Positions 9,941-21,291 of a stretch of 64,000 nucleotides of DNA are shown piece by piece. Origin of the DNA: Ailurus styani (lineage: Eukaryota; Chordata; Mammalia; Carnivora; Ailuridae). A program made the translations under genes and the position numbers. Position 1 is the first letter of the stretch. Each line of letters starts with the position of its first letter. Below the pieces are notes generated by a model. The model ran no database searches. It saw only the letters and a program-made list of their open reading frames with translations, and was not told the origin of the DNA. The stretch lies in assembly GCA_002007465.1 (NCBI GenBank), contig LNAC01000001.1, forward strand, positions 7,910,464 to 7,974,463, given 5' to 3'.

Positions 9941-10681
9941 ATTTACCCATGACTGTTCCTGGCTGAACACAAGAAATACACAGAATAAATATCTTATTAG
10001 AAAAAGCTGCACCTTATTCCTCTTCAGACACCGTGCATTTCAAAGAGGGTTGTTTAGGAATTTCCTTCCGGGTGCTACTATAAGCCAAAAAAGACCTTTT
10101 GAAGGACAAAGTATCATAATCATCTCTTATAAATTGAATGAGCGTGTGAGGCCTTTCATGGAGGGAAAATGGACCTATTTTCAACCAGGAAATCGTGCAA
10201 TTTTATATCTGAAATATTTGGCTGGAGTGGACAGTGGCCTTGGGAACAGTGGGTGCTGGGGGTGTGGGGGAAGAGAAGCCGTCTTTGTGTCTTAGAGACC
10301 TCCCTAGCAAAGCTCAAGGGGACAATGAAAGACAATATACTCTTTATCAAACTTCCAAAGATACAATTTTCTTGCCAGTTTCCCCAGCAGTGAACATCTT
10401 TTTCATGGCTAGAAGTTGGAGGTTGCCTAGTAGTTATGGCTGAGACACAAGCTGCAAGTATGGCTGCATTTTTGTTACCAAGTGCTGGATGTTTCTCAGG
10501 GAAGTGGGTTTCTTACCATTTTGTGCTTCCATGGATCCCTTCATTTCATGTACCTTTATCTTTTGGACTTAGTGAAGAGTTAAAGGAAGCCCAGGGAGGG
10601 GTCCCAGCTCAACATCTAAAGGTCTCCGCTTAGATTTACCTTGATGACTTATTCAAGTGGGGAAGCTAATCGTTCCACCAA
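9941..10681. other. Unassigned 0.74 kb
   Basis: No gene or repeat was recognised. A long frame runs through it (9726-10295, +) but includes the simple repeat and has no recognisable domain. Confidence 0.45.
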
Positions 10682-10785
10682 CAGGTGTTGCTTGAACATA
10701 TTCTCTATGCCAGATACTACACAAGGCTCAGAGAATAGGAAAATTCAGAAGACGTGATTCCTGCTGATGAAAATTAAGAACATTT
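10682..10785 (-). mobile_element. L2 fragment
   Basis: 'ctctatgccagatactacac' then 'aaggctcagagaatagg' and 'gtgattcctgctgatg' match the reverse complement of the L2 3' region. Confidence 0.6.
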
Positions 10786-10859
10786 CTACACCTTCTTGTA
10801 ACAGTACAGCATCCTCAGAAGACATGAAAGTTGGACTCTACCTATCAGTGGTTTCTCTT

Positions 10860-11195
10860 TCCCCTTTTCCCGTCACATTCCATTTAAGTCAACGAGCAGG
10901 TGTATCTGTTCTACTTCCTAGACATTGCTCCAGTTCACTACTTCTCTCTAGCCTCTGCCACCACCTGGACTCAGGCCCCAGCATCCTGGCCCCCCAGGGG
11001 CTCTGATTTCCTTCCACCATAATCTACGACCTGTTTTGCAGTCAAATGGATCTTCCTAGAGTGAATCTAGTCAGATCGCTCTCCTGTTGAAGACCTTCCA
11101 ATGCTTCTCAACTCCTTCAAGACCTTGTCTGGAACTGTTATTGTAGCTCTCGGGACCCTCCCAGCCCTGCTCTTGCTGGATCACAGCTAGCCTGA
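10860..11195 (+). mobile_element. L2, left part, interrupted by MIR
   Basis: CT-rich L2 3' sequence with 'agaccttccaatgcttctca' near 11090-11110, the conserved part before the 3' UTR. It continues after the MIR at 11196-11445. Confidence 0.6.
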
Positions 11196-11445
11196 TAGAG
11201 CCCTCACTGTGGATAGGCCTTGCGCTGAGTGTCTTCCACATGGTGACCTGTTGAACTTCTCATACATGTGTGATGTAGGCACTGCTGCTGCATCTTCACT
11301 TCACACATGAGAACACTGAGGTACAGAGATGTTCAGAGTTCAGTAACTCATCTGAGATCACGCAGACGCTAGGTGGCAGGGCCAGGACTCAAATCCAATA
11401 GCCCAGCTGGTTCCAGAACCATATTGCTTGACCCCTACACGAACC
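11196..11445 (-). mobile_element. MIR inserted in L2
   Basis: 'cttcacacatgagaacactg', 'aggtacagagatgttcagag' and 'ctaggtggcagggccaggac' give a nearly full reverse-complement MIR. Confidence 0.75.
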
Positions 11446-11454
11446 TGCCTACTT

Positions 11455-11805
11455 AGCAAACCAGACTCAACTTTCTCCAACCTCCTGGTTCCCCATGGCC
11501 ATGCTCCAGCCACACAGACAGCATTCCCCACCCACACACCCCTGACAGTTTCATAGAGGTCTCAGACATCACTCTCTGGAAACTTCCTTACACAACGGCC
11601 CCTTTCCTTACTGAATGACACCTCCTGAATCACCTTAGGGTCCCCTGCCAGAGCTTTCAGCTCATTGTTGGACAAATGCCTATGGGTCTGTCTCACCACT
11701 TGGAGAAAGGAACCCCCCTTAATTCACTGTTCAATCTCCAGTATCTGTCTCAGCACTGGCTCAAAGCAGGGCTCACCAAAGACTGACCAACTAGTTGACT
11801 GAATG
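11455..11805 (+). mobile_element. L2, right part
   Basis: 'atgctccagccacacagaca', 'agaggtctcagacatcactc' and 'ccagtatctgtctcagcact' follow the order of the L2 3' end, ending near 'gactgaatgac'. Together with 10860-11195 it is one L2 split by a MIR. Confidence 0.65.
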
Positions 11806-12454
11806 ACAAAGCAACCCTCCAGCAGACCTCACCTGTTCTTCTTCTGAATACCCTGAGATCAAGCAGAAAAAATCTTCCATTCTGTGTAATATACCAGGGT
11901 TCAAGTACATATGCTTAAATTATCTCCCACAGAAATTCCAGCTCCTAGAGAGAATGAAGAGAGATGGCAAGGGTACCGTGCCCACCCTTATAACAACCAC
12001 AACAACCAAGGTCACACCTGCAAGGTCACACCTGTTCCTGAATCTATCAGAGAGCTGACGTTGCAGGGCAACCAACCAACCAGACCTCTAAGGAAAGCCT
12101 AGCATGTCCAAGTTCAGACATCTTGTGAACACTGGTGTAACTGGGGCAGATGTCACTGGCCACCCCTGAGGAGAATTTAGCTACAATTTTAAGAAGTTGC
12201 TAAAGGCTGAGTGTGGGCAAATGAGGGACGGTAGAAGTCCTGGGGCTACGGACACAGGCAGAATTCATACCCAGGTGGGGTCTTTCCATGGACCTTAAAA
12301 GAGACTCCCACAAAAGATGAGGGGGCCGAGATGGCGGGAAGTCTCCCGGTGTGGTCCCCATGGAGGCAGGAACAGCCGTAGGAGGGACCCCCCACCTCCC
12401 CCTCTACGCTGCTCACCTATGGAACAAAAGCCTTAAACCCTGAGAAACAGCATG
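11806..12454. other. Unassigned 0.65 kb
   Basis: No gene or repeat was recognised. The short direct repeat 'aaggtcacacctg' occurs twice near 12009-12032. Confidence 0.45.
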
Positions 12455-13040
12455 ACCATTTCTTATAAAGTTAAACACACACTTATGGTATAAACATATA
12501 CTTTCCCACTCTTAGCTGTTTACCCAAGTGATTTGAAGCTTATGTTCACACAAAAACGTATACACTGATGTTTATAGGAGTTTTGTTTTCTTAGTCATAG
12601 CCCCAAACTGAAAGCAATCCACATGTCCTTCAGCTAGTGAATGGATAACAATGGATAGATCCCCTCCCTACAAGGGAATACTGCTTAGCAATGAGCCCCA
12701 GACACCTGCCACCACATGAGTGAATCTCATAAACATTGTGCTGAGTGAAAGGTGCTGGACTCAAAAGGCTCCCCACTGCATGATTCCACTTACGTGATGT
12801 TCTAGGAAGGCAAAACTCAGAACACACATCAGGAGTTGCCAAGGGCAAGGGATGGGGGAAAGGGTTAGCTCTGAAGAGATACTAGAGAATTTGGGGGAGT
12901 TGATAGAACCGTTCTATATCTTGATTGTGATGATGGTGATACTACTGCACACAAGTGTCAAAACTGGGAGAAATGAACACTAAGGTGGTGAGGGGTTAGG
13001 GGGAGATTTCTACTATACGTAAATTTTGCCTCAAAATAGA
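12455..13040 (+). mobile_element. L1ME-type 3' end
   Basis: Old LINE-1 3' region: 'cacatgtccttcagctagtg', 'ggaatactgcttagcaatga', 'tgattccacttacgtgatgt', 'ggaagggcaag'-like sequence near 12840, and 'tatatcttgattgtgatgat'. It ends near 'ttttgcctcaaaata'. ORF2 remains are limited to its last codons and are not intact. Confidence 0.8.
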
Positions 13041-13854
13041 ATGGAAGAATTATTATTGCACAGAATGGAAGGGGAAGTTTTTCCACTGGCTGGTACGTAG
13101 GAACCTCAGTTTGTCTGAGGCAGGGCTCTTAGAGACCAGGATCCTTCTGTCTCCTACAATGCTACCGACAGCCTATGTCTCCCGTGTAGGAGCCATTTGC
13201 AAAAGTCCTTGCAGATTTCACTTCCAGAAACAATTGTCTCTCCTGACATTGTAGTATTCCCCAGGCTGGGATTCCATAGCGCACCGCCTGGCACATTCAA
13301 GAAGGTACCGAGACTCTTTCAGCGCCTCTCGCCACCCCTCAAGATCCAGAATGCCCCTGGCCATATTGAAGCCTCAGGATGTTTTATAATGAAGAGGACT
13401 TCTTTAACTTTTTTAACTAATTTGGGAATAAGACCTGCAGGGCTCATCTTCCTCTCCTTCACCACCATGATCTATAGAAATCCTACAGAATTCTATTGTA
13501 AAACGTGGTTTTGAAAAATTCTGTATGTAGCTTAATTTCCTCTTTAACACTGAGGATTCAGAAATCTCAGGAACAAATTCAATGCTCAATTACAAAAAAT
13601 CATAGGTTCTGGTAAATTTACTTATTCTTTTAATCTGTATGAAGTCTTCCTATATAGTTAGTGACCTGATTATCATTTGTGTTTTATACATATTGCGTCA
13701 TATTCTTCCTGGAAGTTGGAGGTAGGGAGAACTAATAAATTTTTGATAAAAGTTACTATTGGCAGAGACAACTATGACAACCTATAGGCTGACAGAGAAA
13801 CAAATATAATTAAATAATCATTTGGAAAATGACACAGTTGATCAGTTCATGACA
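13041..13854. other. Unassigned 0.8 kb, AT-rich right half
   Basis: No gene or repeat was recognised. The 105-codon frame at 13197-13514 (+) has no recognisable domain. Confidence 0.45.
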
Positions 13855-14010
13855 TACCTATTTAAGATGTCAGTATGCACTAGACACTGGCTTATAAATT
13901 AAAGGCACAAAGTTGAAGAAGAGGTTGCCCCTGGCATCAAAGACTCACAATTAGTAGGAAAGAATGATGAGCAAGCAAAGAACTCTAGGATGTAGTGTAG
14001 TAAGCTCTGT
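13855..14010 (-). mobile_element. Probable L2 fragment
   Basis: 'cagtatgcactagacactgg' then 'gttgcccctggcatcaaaga' and 'ctcacaattagtaggaaaga' resemble the reverse complement of L2. Confidence 0.5.
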
Positions 14011-14217
14011 GCTACAGTGTAAAACTCTAGGCAAAGTGGGAGTGCAGCTCCATTTAAGGGGATCACCTCCTTTTGGGGGTGGGACTTCAAAGACTGGATG
14101 CTTCCATGTGGATGTGAAAGGCCATGTTGGTTTGGGGGAAGGCAGAGGAAGGGGAAGTTCCTCTGAGAAACAGCCCATGAGATACAGCCAACCCCTATCT
14201 TGTTGTCATCACATTTT

Positions 14218-14274
14218 TGCTCTGTCCCTGCTACTATGCTCTGTCCCTGCTACTTTGCTCTGTCGCTGCTACTT
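14218..14274 (+). repeat. 19-bp tandem repeat, three copies
   Basis: The unit 'tgctctgtccctgctacta' occurs at 14218-14236, 14237-14255 and 14256-14274. Copies 2 and 3 end in 'tt'; copy 3 has 'tcg' for 'tcc'. Confidence 0.93.
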
Positions 14275-14329
14275 GCTACACCTTGAATCACAGGTATCCC
14301 CATCCACCCAGTCACCTAGACCATAAACC

Positions 14330-14660
14330 TCCAGATCTAGTCACCTCCTCCTGTCTGTTCTCCCTCCCAAATATCCCTCTATCCTGTCCCCTTCTTTCCT
14401 TCTCCATCTTCTTGATTCAAAACTCCTTCCATTCACCCGAGATCCTAGCTTCTTTGCTGATCCCTTTCTTCTGATCTCCCCCTCTCTACCATCCCCATTC
14501 ATCCCCATACACAATCAGTGCTCTCTGCTGGAGAAGCCAAGCCAATCGTCTCACTACCTATTTAGAATTCTTCCATGGCTGCCCGTTGCTTCAGGAAAAA
14601 TCTAAACATTATGAGCCTCATACAACCCATCATGGTTTTTATGATTCCCCTTAATCATAA
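14330..14660 (+). mobile_element. Probable L2 fragment
   Basis: CT-rich run with 'tcttccatggctgcccgttg' and 'gcctcatacaacccatcatg', as in the L2 3' region. Confidence 0.55.
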
Positions 14661-15084
14661 ATAATGGTACATGAAACGTTTTATTTTAACTTAAAACCTA
14701 TGAGTTTCGTGGATTATCGAGAGCTTTTCTTTGAGAACAAGTCCTTTGTTTGGAGTTTCCAGTCTTCTTTCTTACATAAACCCACCCCAAACACATCTCT
14801 CTAATTTCCAATTTTGGTTTCTCTAAAACAAGTGAGAACTTAAGATAAAGTCTTCTAAGTGCAGGTATTTTTAGATTTATACCATTCTCCTCCATCTTTT
14901 AAAGTCACCTCGCCCACACCTAATTCAACTGCCGTTATTTTTAGTGACTTCCCTTTATAGAAGGAGACTTTCCAAAGAATTAAACTTTGGTTTCGTGGAA
15001 ACAACTCCCTTTTGGCCCTCTTATTTCACTGGGGTTTTGTACACTGTTTATTGACAATAAGCATTGTTGACCCTTGGAGGCGTT
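14661..15084. other. Unassigned AT-rich 0.4 kb
   Basis: No gene or repeat was recognised between the L2 piece and the 49-bp minisatellite. Confidence 0.45.
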
Positions 15085-15231
15085 CAGCCCAATCAGGAAG
15101 AGGGAGGGAGCAGGTGTATGAAACGGGGGCCATCAGCCCAATCAGGAAGAGGAAGGGAGCAGGTGTATGAAACGGGGGCCATCAGCCCAATCAGGAAGAG
15201 GGAGGGAGCAGGTGTATGAAACGGGGGCCAT
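15085..15231 (+). repeat. 49-bp minisatellite, three copies
   Basis: The unit starts 'cagcccaatcaggaagaggg' and ends 'aaacgggggccat'. Copies are 15085-15133, 15134-15182 and 15183-15231. The only difference seen is 'gaggaaggga' in copy 2 for 'gagggaggga'. Near identity suggests recent or ongoing length change. Confidence 0.96.
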
Positions 15232-15966
15232 CAGGGTGCCTGCTGGGGGGTTGGGAGCAAGCTAGAGACTGCAGCACAGCCACACCAAGGAGAGCTGTTA
15301 CTTGGGAATTCTCAAATGGAATGGGTGTTCTTTTAATTGACTTCTGCATGGCTAGTTCCCAGCTCAACCAACCTCCCTTTTCTCTCTAGAAAAACATGTC
15401 ACCTGATGCCACCCAAGCCAGTGTTCTATAGTGTAGCCTTTTGATTAACCCATCAACTGCCATTCCAGTCCCAGGAGTTAAGCTGCTCCTACTTATTTGA
15501 GAAATTGGCTTTCACCCTCACCTCTAGATCTAGGACTTTTCTTATCTAAATGTTCAGATTAGGATTTACCAGTCACAGGTTTTAAAAGTCTTAGCCAAGA
15601 GTGGGAGTATTGGGGGGGGGGGTGTGCAGCAACACTTGATTGAATTGCTTGATGGGGGGCCAAATGCACTCTTTTCCCTCCTGCCCCCAGCCTTTCCTAG
15701 GATGAGGGTCTGTTGGCCCCTAGGTTCTGAGTGAGCCATTGCACGGTTCCATGTTCTGACACTTCGGGGCCATCTCTAGGATGCCTCTGAAGACTGTGGC
15801 TTAGCTTGTTGTTTTTCCAGAATCCTTTTCAAAGCAAATTCCTTGCCTTGGTAGGTGTTGAGATGCCTCCTCTGAATCTCCCCTCCCACACCCCATACTT
15901 TCACATATCACATAACTTTGGCTTTCAGAGCATTTCTTTCCAAAATTAAAATGTTTTCTGGATATA
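15232..15966. other. Unassigned 0.7 kb with a poly-G run
   Basis: No gene or repeat family was recognised. A run of 11 G at about 15612-15622 is a likely length-variable homopolymer. Confidence 0.5.
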
Positions 15967-16131
15967 AAAGTAAAAGAGGAGGGAGTGAAGGGAAGGACAG
16001 AAAGGAAGAATAAGGAAGGAAGGGGGGAGGGAGAAGAGAAGAAGGGAGGAAGGTGGAAAGGAAGGAAGAAGGGCAGAGAAAGGAGGGAAGGAGGAGGGCA
16101 GAGGGAGGGGAAGGAGGGAGGGAGGAAATGT
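15967..16131 (+). repeat. Purine-rich (GGAA)n-like low complexity
   Basis: About 165 bp almost only A and G ('ggaaggaaggggggagggag' and similar). It produces an artificial Ser/Pro/Leu open frame on the minus strand. The strand asymmetry could favour triplex-type structure; that is inference. Confidence 0.88.
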
Positions 16132-17059
16132 GCAACCTAGATAGCTTTCCCGAGTCCAGGCAACTTCATTTTTCTGTTAAGGTTTTTCCAAACATCCCTC
16201 TTGCTTTAGTTAATTGTCAGTAGCAAGCGCTCTTAGCAACATTGTGATATTAAAATGAATCTGGGCAATGGACATTCCCAAAGCACTTGACTCAAGCACA
16301 GTGGCTGCAGAATTTCAGGAGCTGGAGCTGCTTGGAAACAGAGAGTCTGATTCTGATGAGAGAGAGGCACACAGGACAGAAGCCAGGGCTGCATAGCACC
16401 CCAGGCCAGCCCATAAAGGGTGGCAGATGGGCTGGGGGAGCCAAGTGGTTTCATCAGCCCTGATCTTCACATGGGCTAATTGTCCCTTGCAGATTCTCCT
16501 GAGGTCAAAATGACCCATCGCTGTGATTTCTAGGTGTGCCAGGTCTTAGAACCCCTGGGATTACTCTGTAGGAAGAAATGGGTGATCCCATATCAAACCC
16601 ACTGAACCTGAACTAAGAGAAAAGCAGATGTTCTGCATTTCTGACAGGTGGAATGCAATGGTTTTCAAAGGCCTTCCCCAGAGTCACTTTCTGCAAGCTC
16701 CTCATTGTCCAGATAAGAAAACTGAGGGTCCTCTTTCTTCAGGCACGTTGGGGACCCTCAGTTCCCCACAGCTTCCAGTGGCTTCCGGGACAGGGGCACT
16801 GACTGGAGGCCAGTGAAGGTACTGACGGCTGCCGGGGGTGGAGGTGGGGGACACAGAGGGTGTGGGAGGGAAGCTCTCCTTCAAGATTCCAATGGGGCCC
16901 CATCTTCTATGGGTGCACAAGGCCTTTCAATTCCCCCAGTGCTGAGCGAACATCCCTGCCTGCTTATAACTGCACTTTCCACTCTGGGAGAGAGCAAAGC
17001 TTGCCAAGAGGAAATTCGAATAGATAGATGCTTGCACAGATAGATAGGTATGGAACTTT
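16132..17059. other. Unassigned 0.9 kb
   Basis: No gene was recognised. 'attgtccagataagaaaact' (about 16706-16725) may be a scrap of reverse MIR. Confidence 0.4.
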
Positions 17060-17190
17060 ATGACAGAACAGCAGGTCTAGACAATTCTTGTTCACCAAAA
17101 AGACACGGGTCTTGAGCAAGTCTCTTTGCCTCTCTGAGCCTCACATTGGTTATCTGTGAATGAAAAGCTGAGTTGATCCTGGAATCCTGT
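17060..17190 (+). mobile_element. MIR fragment
   Basis: 'tcttgagcaagtctctttgc', 'ctctctgagcctcacattgg' and 'ttatctgtgaatgaaaag' follow the MIR core. Confidence 0.7.
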
Positions 17191-17849
17191 GTGCCTCTGC
17201 CTGCAAGTGTCTGGGGCAGTTGGAACAGAGGAAGGTCCCTGTGAGCTGCACGCCTTTTGTCTACGCTGCAGAGGTGATGCAGACAAAATAGGAGGACTGC
17301 TGTGGAGGATGGGGTGAGAAGCAAACATGGTGGACTAGAGATGGCTTCTGCTTAAGGAAGACATGTCACACCCGGGAGGAGAGGCCGTTTTAAGCAGGTG
17401 CAACAGGTGCTTCTGGCAGAGATCACCACCTGGTAGGGAGAGACAAAGGGGTGGCGAGAAGTTGACAAGCTCAGGTTTCCCTGAGCCCCTTCCCCATGAT
17501 CCTGGAAGGCTGCCAGTAGGACTATTGTGACAAACAGGTTGGGGTGGGGTGTCCGTCCCGCAGGGGAAGGATAGATGCTGAGAGAAGAAATTCTCCAAGT
17601 AACATTTCTCTACCAGAAGCATAGACTTTCCTGTCTAGTTGCATTGATCTCTAGCTTCTCTGAGAATGACCTTCTGAAAATGAGCTCAGGAGCAGAAAGA
17701 CAACAGCAGCAGAAGATCACTCCAGAAGGACGTCCCAGCATCTGACTGCAGAGCTGCCAGAGCCCCATGGTGGTCAGGCACTTTTTTCCCCCAGGGAAGT
17801 GGCCTCAGTCAGTATCTACCAGGGACCGAGCCAGGGGTGACTGATGAAC
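17191..17849. other. Unassigned 0.66 kb
   Basis: No gene or repeat was recognised. Confidence 0.45.
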
Positions 17850-17980
17850 CCTGGGATGTAGGAATCTGGAGACTGTCCTACCACAACTCAGCTTTGTGAG
17901 ATCATTCTGGGATCTTGAGCAAGGTTCTTCCCCATCAGTTTTCCTATCTAGGAAAAACAGGAGATGGGGATCCCTTAGGA
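17850..17980 (+). mobile_element. Probable MIR fragment
   Basis: 'gatcttgagcaaggttcttc' and 'ccatcagttttcctatctag' weakly follow the MIR core. Confidence 0.45.
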
Positions 17981-18604
17981 TCTTCTCTCTCAGGCCATTT
18001 CGGTCTAGAGCCCAGGGAAATACTGACATACAGGGACACTGAACTAGCATTGTGTTTCAAATCTGCCATGGGAAACTGAGTCACTGCACTCGCGGTAGGA
18101 ACGGGAGCCCAAGGGAGCACTGGGGCTTCCATCTTACAAATGGTAAAACTCCCCAACTTGGCTTTTCACTAAGTAATCTAAGCTTTAATGTGCCTGTAAA
18201 TGGCCCAAGGATCTGGCTAAAGTGACTCAGCAGGTCTGGAGTGGGGTCTGAGGTTTCTCACAAGCTCCCAGAGGCCGCCGATACTGCTATTCTACCGGCC
18301 ACACTTGGAGCAACAAAGATTCAAGTAAGTGCCTATGGTTACTTGGTGAGTACAGGGCAAAGGATGAATTCAGACTGTTCTGCCTCCAAAACCTGTCATC
18401 TTTGTCCTGTGCCATCACAGAGTAGCAGTGCCAACCGCACAGGCTGATGGGTGCTGTGTCAGCGACAAATCAGATGATCACAAGCGGGTAACTTGGCTGA
18501 GGCCACCCCCACCTTGTCCCACGCTAGCGCTCTGGTCCCGGCACACACCTGGGGTCCCTGGGAGGGAAGGCATAGTTCAAACAAACCTACCCAAGTGCTC
18601 CCAA
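17981..18604. other. Unassigned 0.6 kb
   Basis: No gene or repeat was recognised. Confidence 0.45.
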
Positions 18605-19670
18605 GTTGAGCAACAAAATAAGTACGGTAGTATTGGATTATAACCCAAAGCGTAGAATATATAGCCATGAGTTCATACTGATAAAACTAGATGATCCAAT
18701 AAATAAAGATAAATAAATAGGAGACGAGGCAAATCCCTGTAGAAAACTTCCAAATCATATATATAGATGCTCTCTCCTCAAGGAGGTGGAGCATAACTCC
18801 CCACCCCTGAAGAGTGAGCTTCACATGTGACCTTCTTTCAAAGAGTGAAGCATGGGAAGGAGGTCAAGGAAAGAAAGAGTAACTTTATAATAGAGAAATC
18901 TTACAGACACTACTTTCGGCAGGTGATTCAGATTAACGTTAACAGGGGCCCCTGGGGGGCTCAGTGGGTTAAGTGTCTGACGTCAGCTCAGGTCATGATC
19001 CCGGGGTCCTGGGGTGGAGCCCCGCGTCAGGCTCCTCACTCAGAGGGGAGTCTGCTTGCTCCTCTCCCTCTACCTCCCCCCTGCCCCCGCTCATCCTTTC
19101 TCTGGCTCTCTCTCAAAGAAATAGCCTTCTTTAAAAAGATTACCGTTGATAGTGATGGCATGATGATAATATGTACCCCTGACACAACGTGATGAAAATG
19201 ACACAGGAAGACTTCCTCCGCAAGACCCATACCACCAGTCTACCCATGATAAAAATATCAGACAAACCTAGTAAAGGGGCCTTCTACAAATGCCTGACCA
19301 GCACGCCCCAAAACTGTCAAGGTCATCAAACACAGAGGAAGTTTAAGAAACTGTCAGAATCAAGAACAGCCCAAGGAGACATGACAACAAAGGTGACATG
19401 AGATCCTGGTTGGGATCCCAGAACATGAAAAGGCATTAGGTAGAGGTGAAGGGAATCTGAATACAATATGGACTTTGTTCCTGATATTGGTGCATGAAGT
19501 GTGACTGCTTACACACTAATGTGAGATGTGAATAAGGGGAAGCCAGATTTGGGTAAGTGTACTTGATCTGAGCCAAAAGACCAAGAAGTGATAGATTTGG
19601 GGTAAATGCAAACTCTGTATTACCTTCACAGCTTTTGTATCAGTCTCGATCTATCCTAAGATTAATTTTT
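18605..19670 (+). mobile_element. L1ME-type 3' UTR, split by a Can-SINE
   Basis: Old L1 3' UTR with a clear order of landmarks: 'aaataaataggagacgaggc', 'tgatggcatgatgataatat', 'aaaatatcagacaaacctag', 'caaaactgtcaaggtcatca', 'ggagacatgacaacaaaggt', 'atcctggttgggatcccaga' and 'atatggactttgttcctgat'. It ends near 'aactctgtattaccttcaca'. The SINE at 18946-19137 interrupts it. It is entirely non-coding. Confidence 0.85.
18946..19137 (+). mobile_element. Can-SINE inside L1ME
   Basis: 'gcccctggggggctcagtgg', 'tcaggtcatgatcccggggt', CT-rich region, 'ctctctctcaaagaaatag'. The 15-bp target-site duplication is 'gattaacgttaacag' (18931-18945) and 'gattaccgttgatag' (19138-19152), with two mismatches. The decayed tail and mismatched duplication suggest an older copy. 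Confidence 0.95.
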
Positions 19671-20343
19671 TTGCCCCAACAGCCACAAGGAAAGAAGAAG
19701 AAAGGTAACCCGGATAATATATTCCTGGCACGACTTCAACACGTGCTATAGGAGTTTTGTTCACTTATCTCTCTCAGGGCTTTGGTAATTAATCATGCTT
19801 AATGAATAGATTTAAAATTAGCCCAGGCGTTTTGGTAACAGCTGGTCCCCCCAGCCCCCCAGAGCCCATAATATACAATTTATTCTGACAGGCTGCTCTG
19901 AGAAGGGCTGGTAGGCAGGCTCAGAAGATCTGCCTGCACTTGGAAAATGGTCCTCTGGAACCCTGGCTGAGGGCCGGTCTGGGGGGTGTGGGAACTGAGT
20001 CTGCAACGCCCCCACCCCCTGCCATCAAAGCCCTGGTCAGATCCTGTTACTCCCCTCTGATGGGGTAGAGTGTGGCCGCCTCTGCCAGGGCAAGGCAAAG
20101 GCACGCAATGCTGACACCCGAGAGGTTCAAGGATGGACTCTGCCCTCTGCCAGCCTCCTCCTCTTGGAGGTCATGGGTGCGATCCAGGCTATGGGCTGGT
20201 GCTGAGACTGGACCCTGGGCAGCCAACGGGGGAGCTGGGCTGGAGGCCAGGGCCAGGAGGCAAGGGGGTGTGAAAACCCAGCTCCGAGTTAGAAGTCAGA
20301 GAGGCCCAGCCCCATCTGTGAGGCCCCCGGGGAGGTTAAAGGT
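19671..20343. other. Unassigned 0.67 kb, GC rising
   Basis: No gene or repeat was recognised. Confidence 0.45.
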
Positions 20344-20405
20344 CCTGGGGAAGTTTACCTCATCTTTCTGGGCCTCAGTTTCTCCATCTGTAAGAAAAGA
20401 TTTTT
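20344..20405 (+). mobile_element. MIR core fragment
   Basis: 'ctgggcctcagtttctccat' followed by 'ctgtaagaaaaga' is the most conserved part of MIR. Confidence 0.65.
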
Positions 20406-20736
20406 AAAAAATCAGAGGAGGAGCAATGAGGGTCTAGTGAAATCGTAAAGTTGTGAGGTGGGGCCATGAAGACCTAGTTTCATCGCCCAGATAAAGCGCC
20501 CAGGGGAGGGTCTACCAGCACCCCCTGTGCCCCAGTGTCTGCCCCCGTGGAGTGGGGTCACTAACTGTACCCTAAGTCAGTCAGCCATTGTGCTCGGGTG
20601 AAGGGGACAGACGACCTGACAAATAGTGACTTACGCAAATAAAGGGTTGCTGTTTCTCCTACGATTGTGCTCCAGGGGAGCTGAGTTCTGCCAGGCCCTC
20701 AGAGGAGCTTGGAGGGTGAGAACACAGCAGCCAACA
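20406..20736. other. Unassigned 0.33 kb
   Basis: No gene or repeat was recognised. Confidence 0.45.
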
Positions 20737-20819
20737 CCCGGGTGTCAGCCGGGTGAGAGCCCCGCCACGCTGCAGCCAAGGCCCGGGTGTCAGCCGGGTG
20801 AGAGCCCCGCCACACTGCA
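20737..20819 (+). repeat. 38-bp unit duplicated with 45-bp period
   Basis: The unit starting 'cccgggtgtcagccgggtga' occurs at 20737-20774 and 20782-20819. The copies differ at one base (cac-g-ctgca versus cac-a-ctgca). Each carries two 'cgggtg' motifs. Confidence 0.93.
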
Positions 20820-20837
20820 CCTGGGCTCCTCACCTTT

Positions 20838-20905
20838 AGAAATGTGAGCTGACGAACGGTGTTGTTTCGAGCTGCTGTGTTTGTAGTGGTTTGTTACACA
20901 TGGGA
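20838..20905 (-). mobile_element. Possible LTR-type repeat end
   Basis: 'ggtgttgtttcgagctgctg' then 'tgtttgtagtggtttgttac' resembles the 'GTTGTTTTAAGCCAC..GTTAC' end of the LTR-like repeat in reverse orientation. It is short and degenerate. Confidence 0.4.
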
Positions 20906-21035
20906 AGACTGGCTGCATAGTCTCCCCCACTCGGGGGACGGGGGGCAGTGGAACTTGCCCCTTGTGGTGACAACGGTGGTAATAAGCTTGCACCATCCCG
21001 GCCATACAGCTTATTGTTAAAAATAAGTTACCCCA

Positions 21036-21280
21036 GGGACACCTGGCTGACTCAGTTCATAGAACATGGAACTCTTGATCTGGGGGGTGTGAGTTTGAGC
21101 CCCACACTGGGTGCAGAGATTACTTAATAAAATAAAATAAAATAATAAAATAAAATAAAATAAAATAAAATAAAATAAAATAAAAAAATAAAATAAAATA
21201 AAATAAAATAATAAAATAGAATAGAATAAAATAAAATAAAATAAAATAAAATAAAATAAAATAAAATAAAATAAAATAGT
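21036..21280 (+). mobile_element. Can-SINE (short type) with a very long (AAAAT)n tail
   Basis: tRNA-like part: 'ggacacctggctgactcagt', 'ggaactcttgatctgggggg', 'gtttgagccccacactggg', 'tgcagagattacttaataaa'. This is the caniform SINE subtype that lacks the CT-rich body. The tail from about 21127 to 21276 is an (AAAAT)n microsatellite. Imperfect target-site duplication: 'aagttacccca' (21025-21035) and 'aagctgcccca' (21281-21291). Confidence 0.93.
21127..21276 (+). repeat. (AAAAT)n microsatellite, about 150 bp
   Basis: About 30 pentanucleotide units 'aaaat' with a few interruptions ('aataat', 'aaaaaaata', 'agaat'), grown from the SINE A-tail. The Phe/Ile/Leu/Tyr-rich minus-strand frames here are artefacts. 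Confidence 0.97.
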
Positions 21281-21291
21281 AAGCTGCCCCA

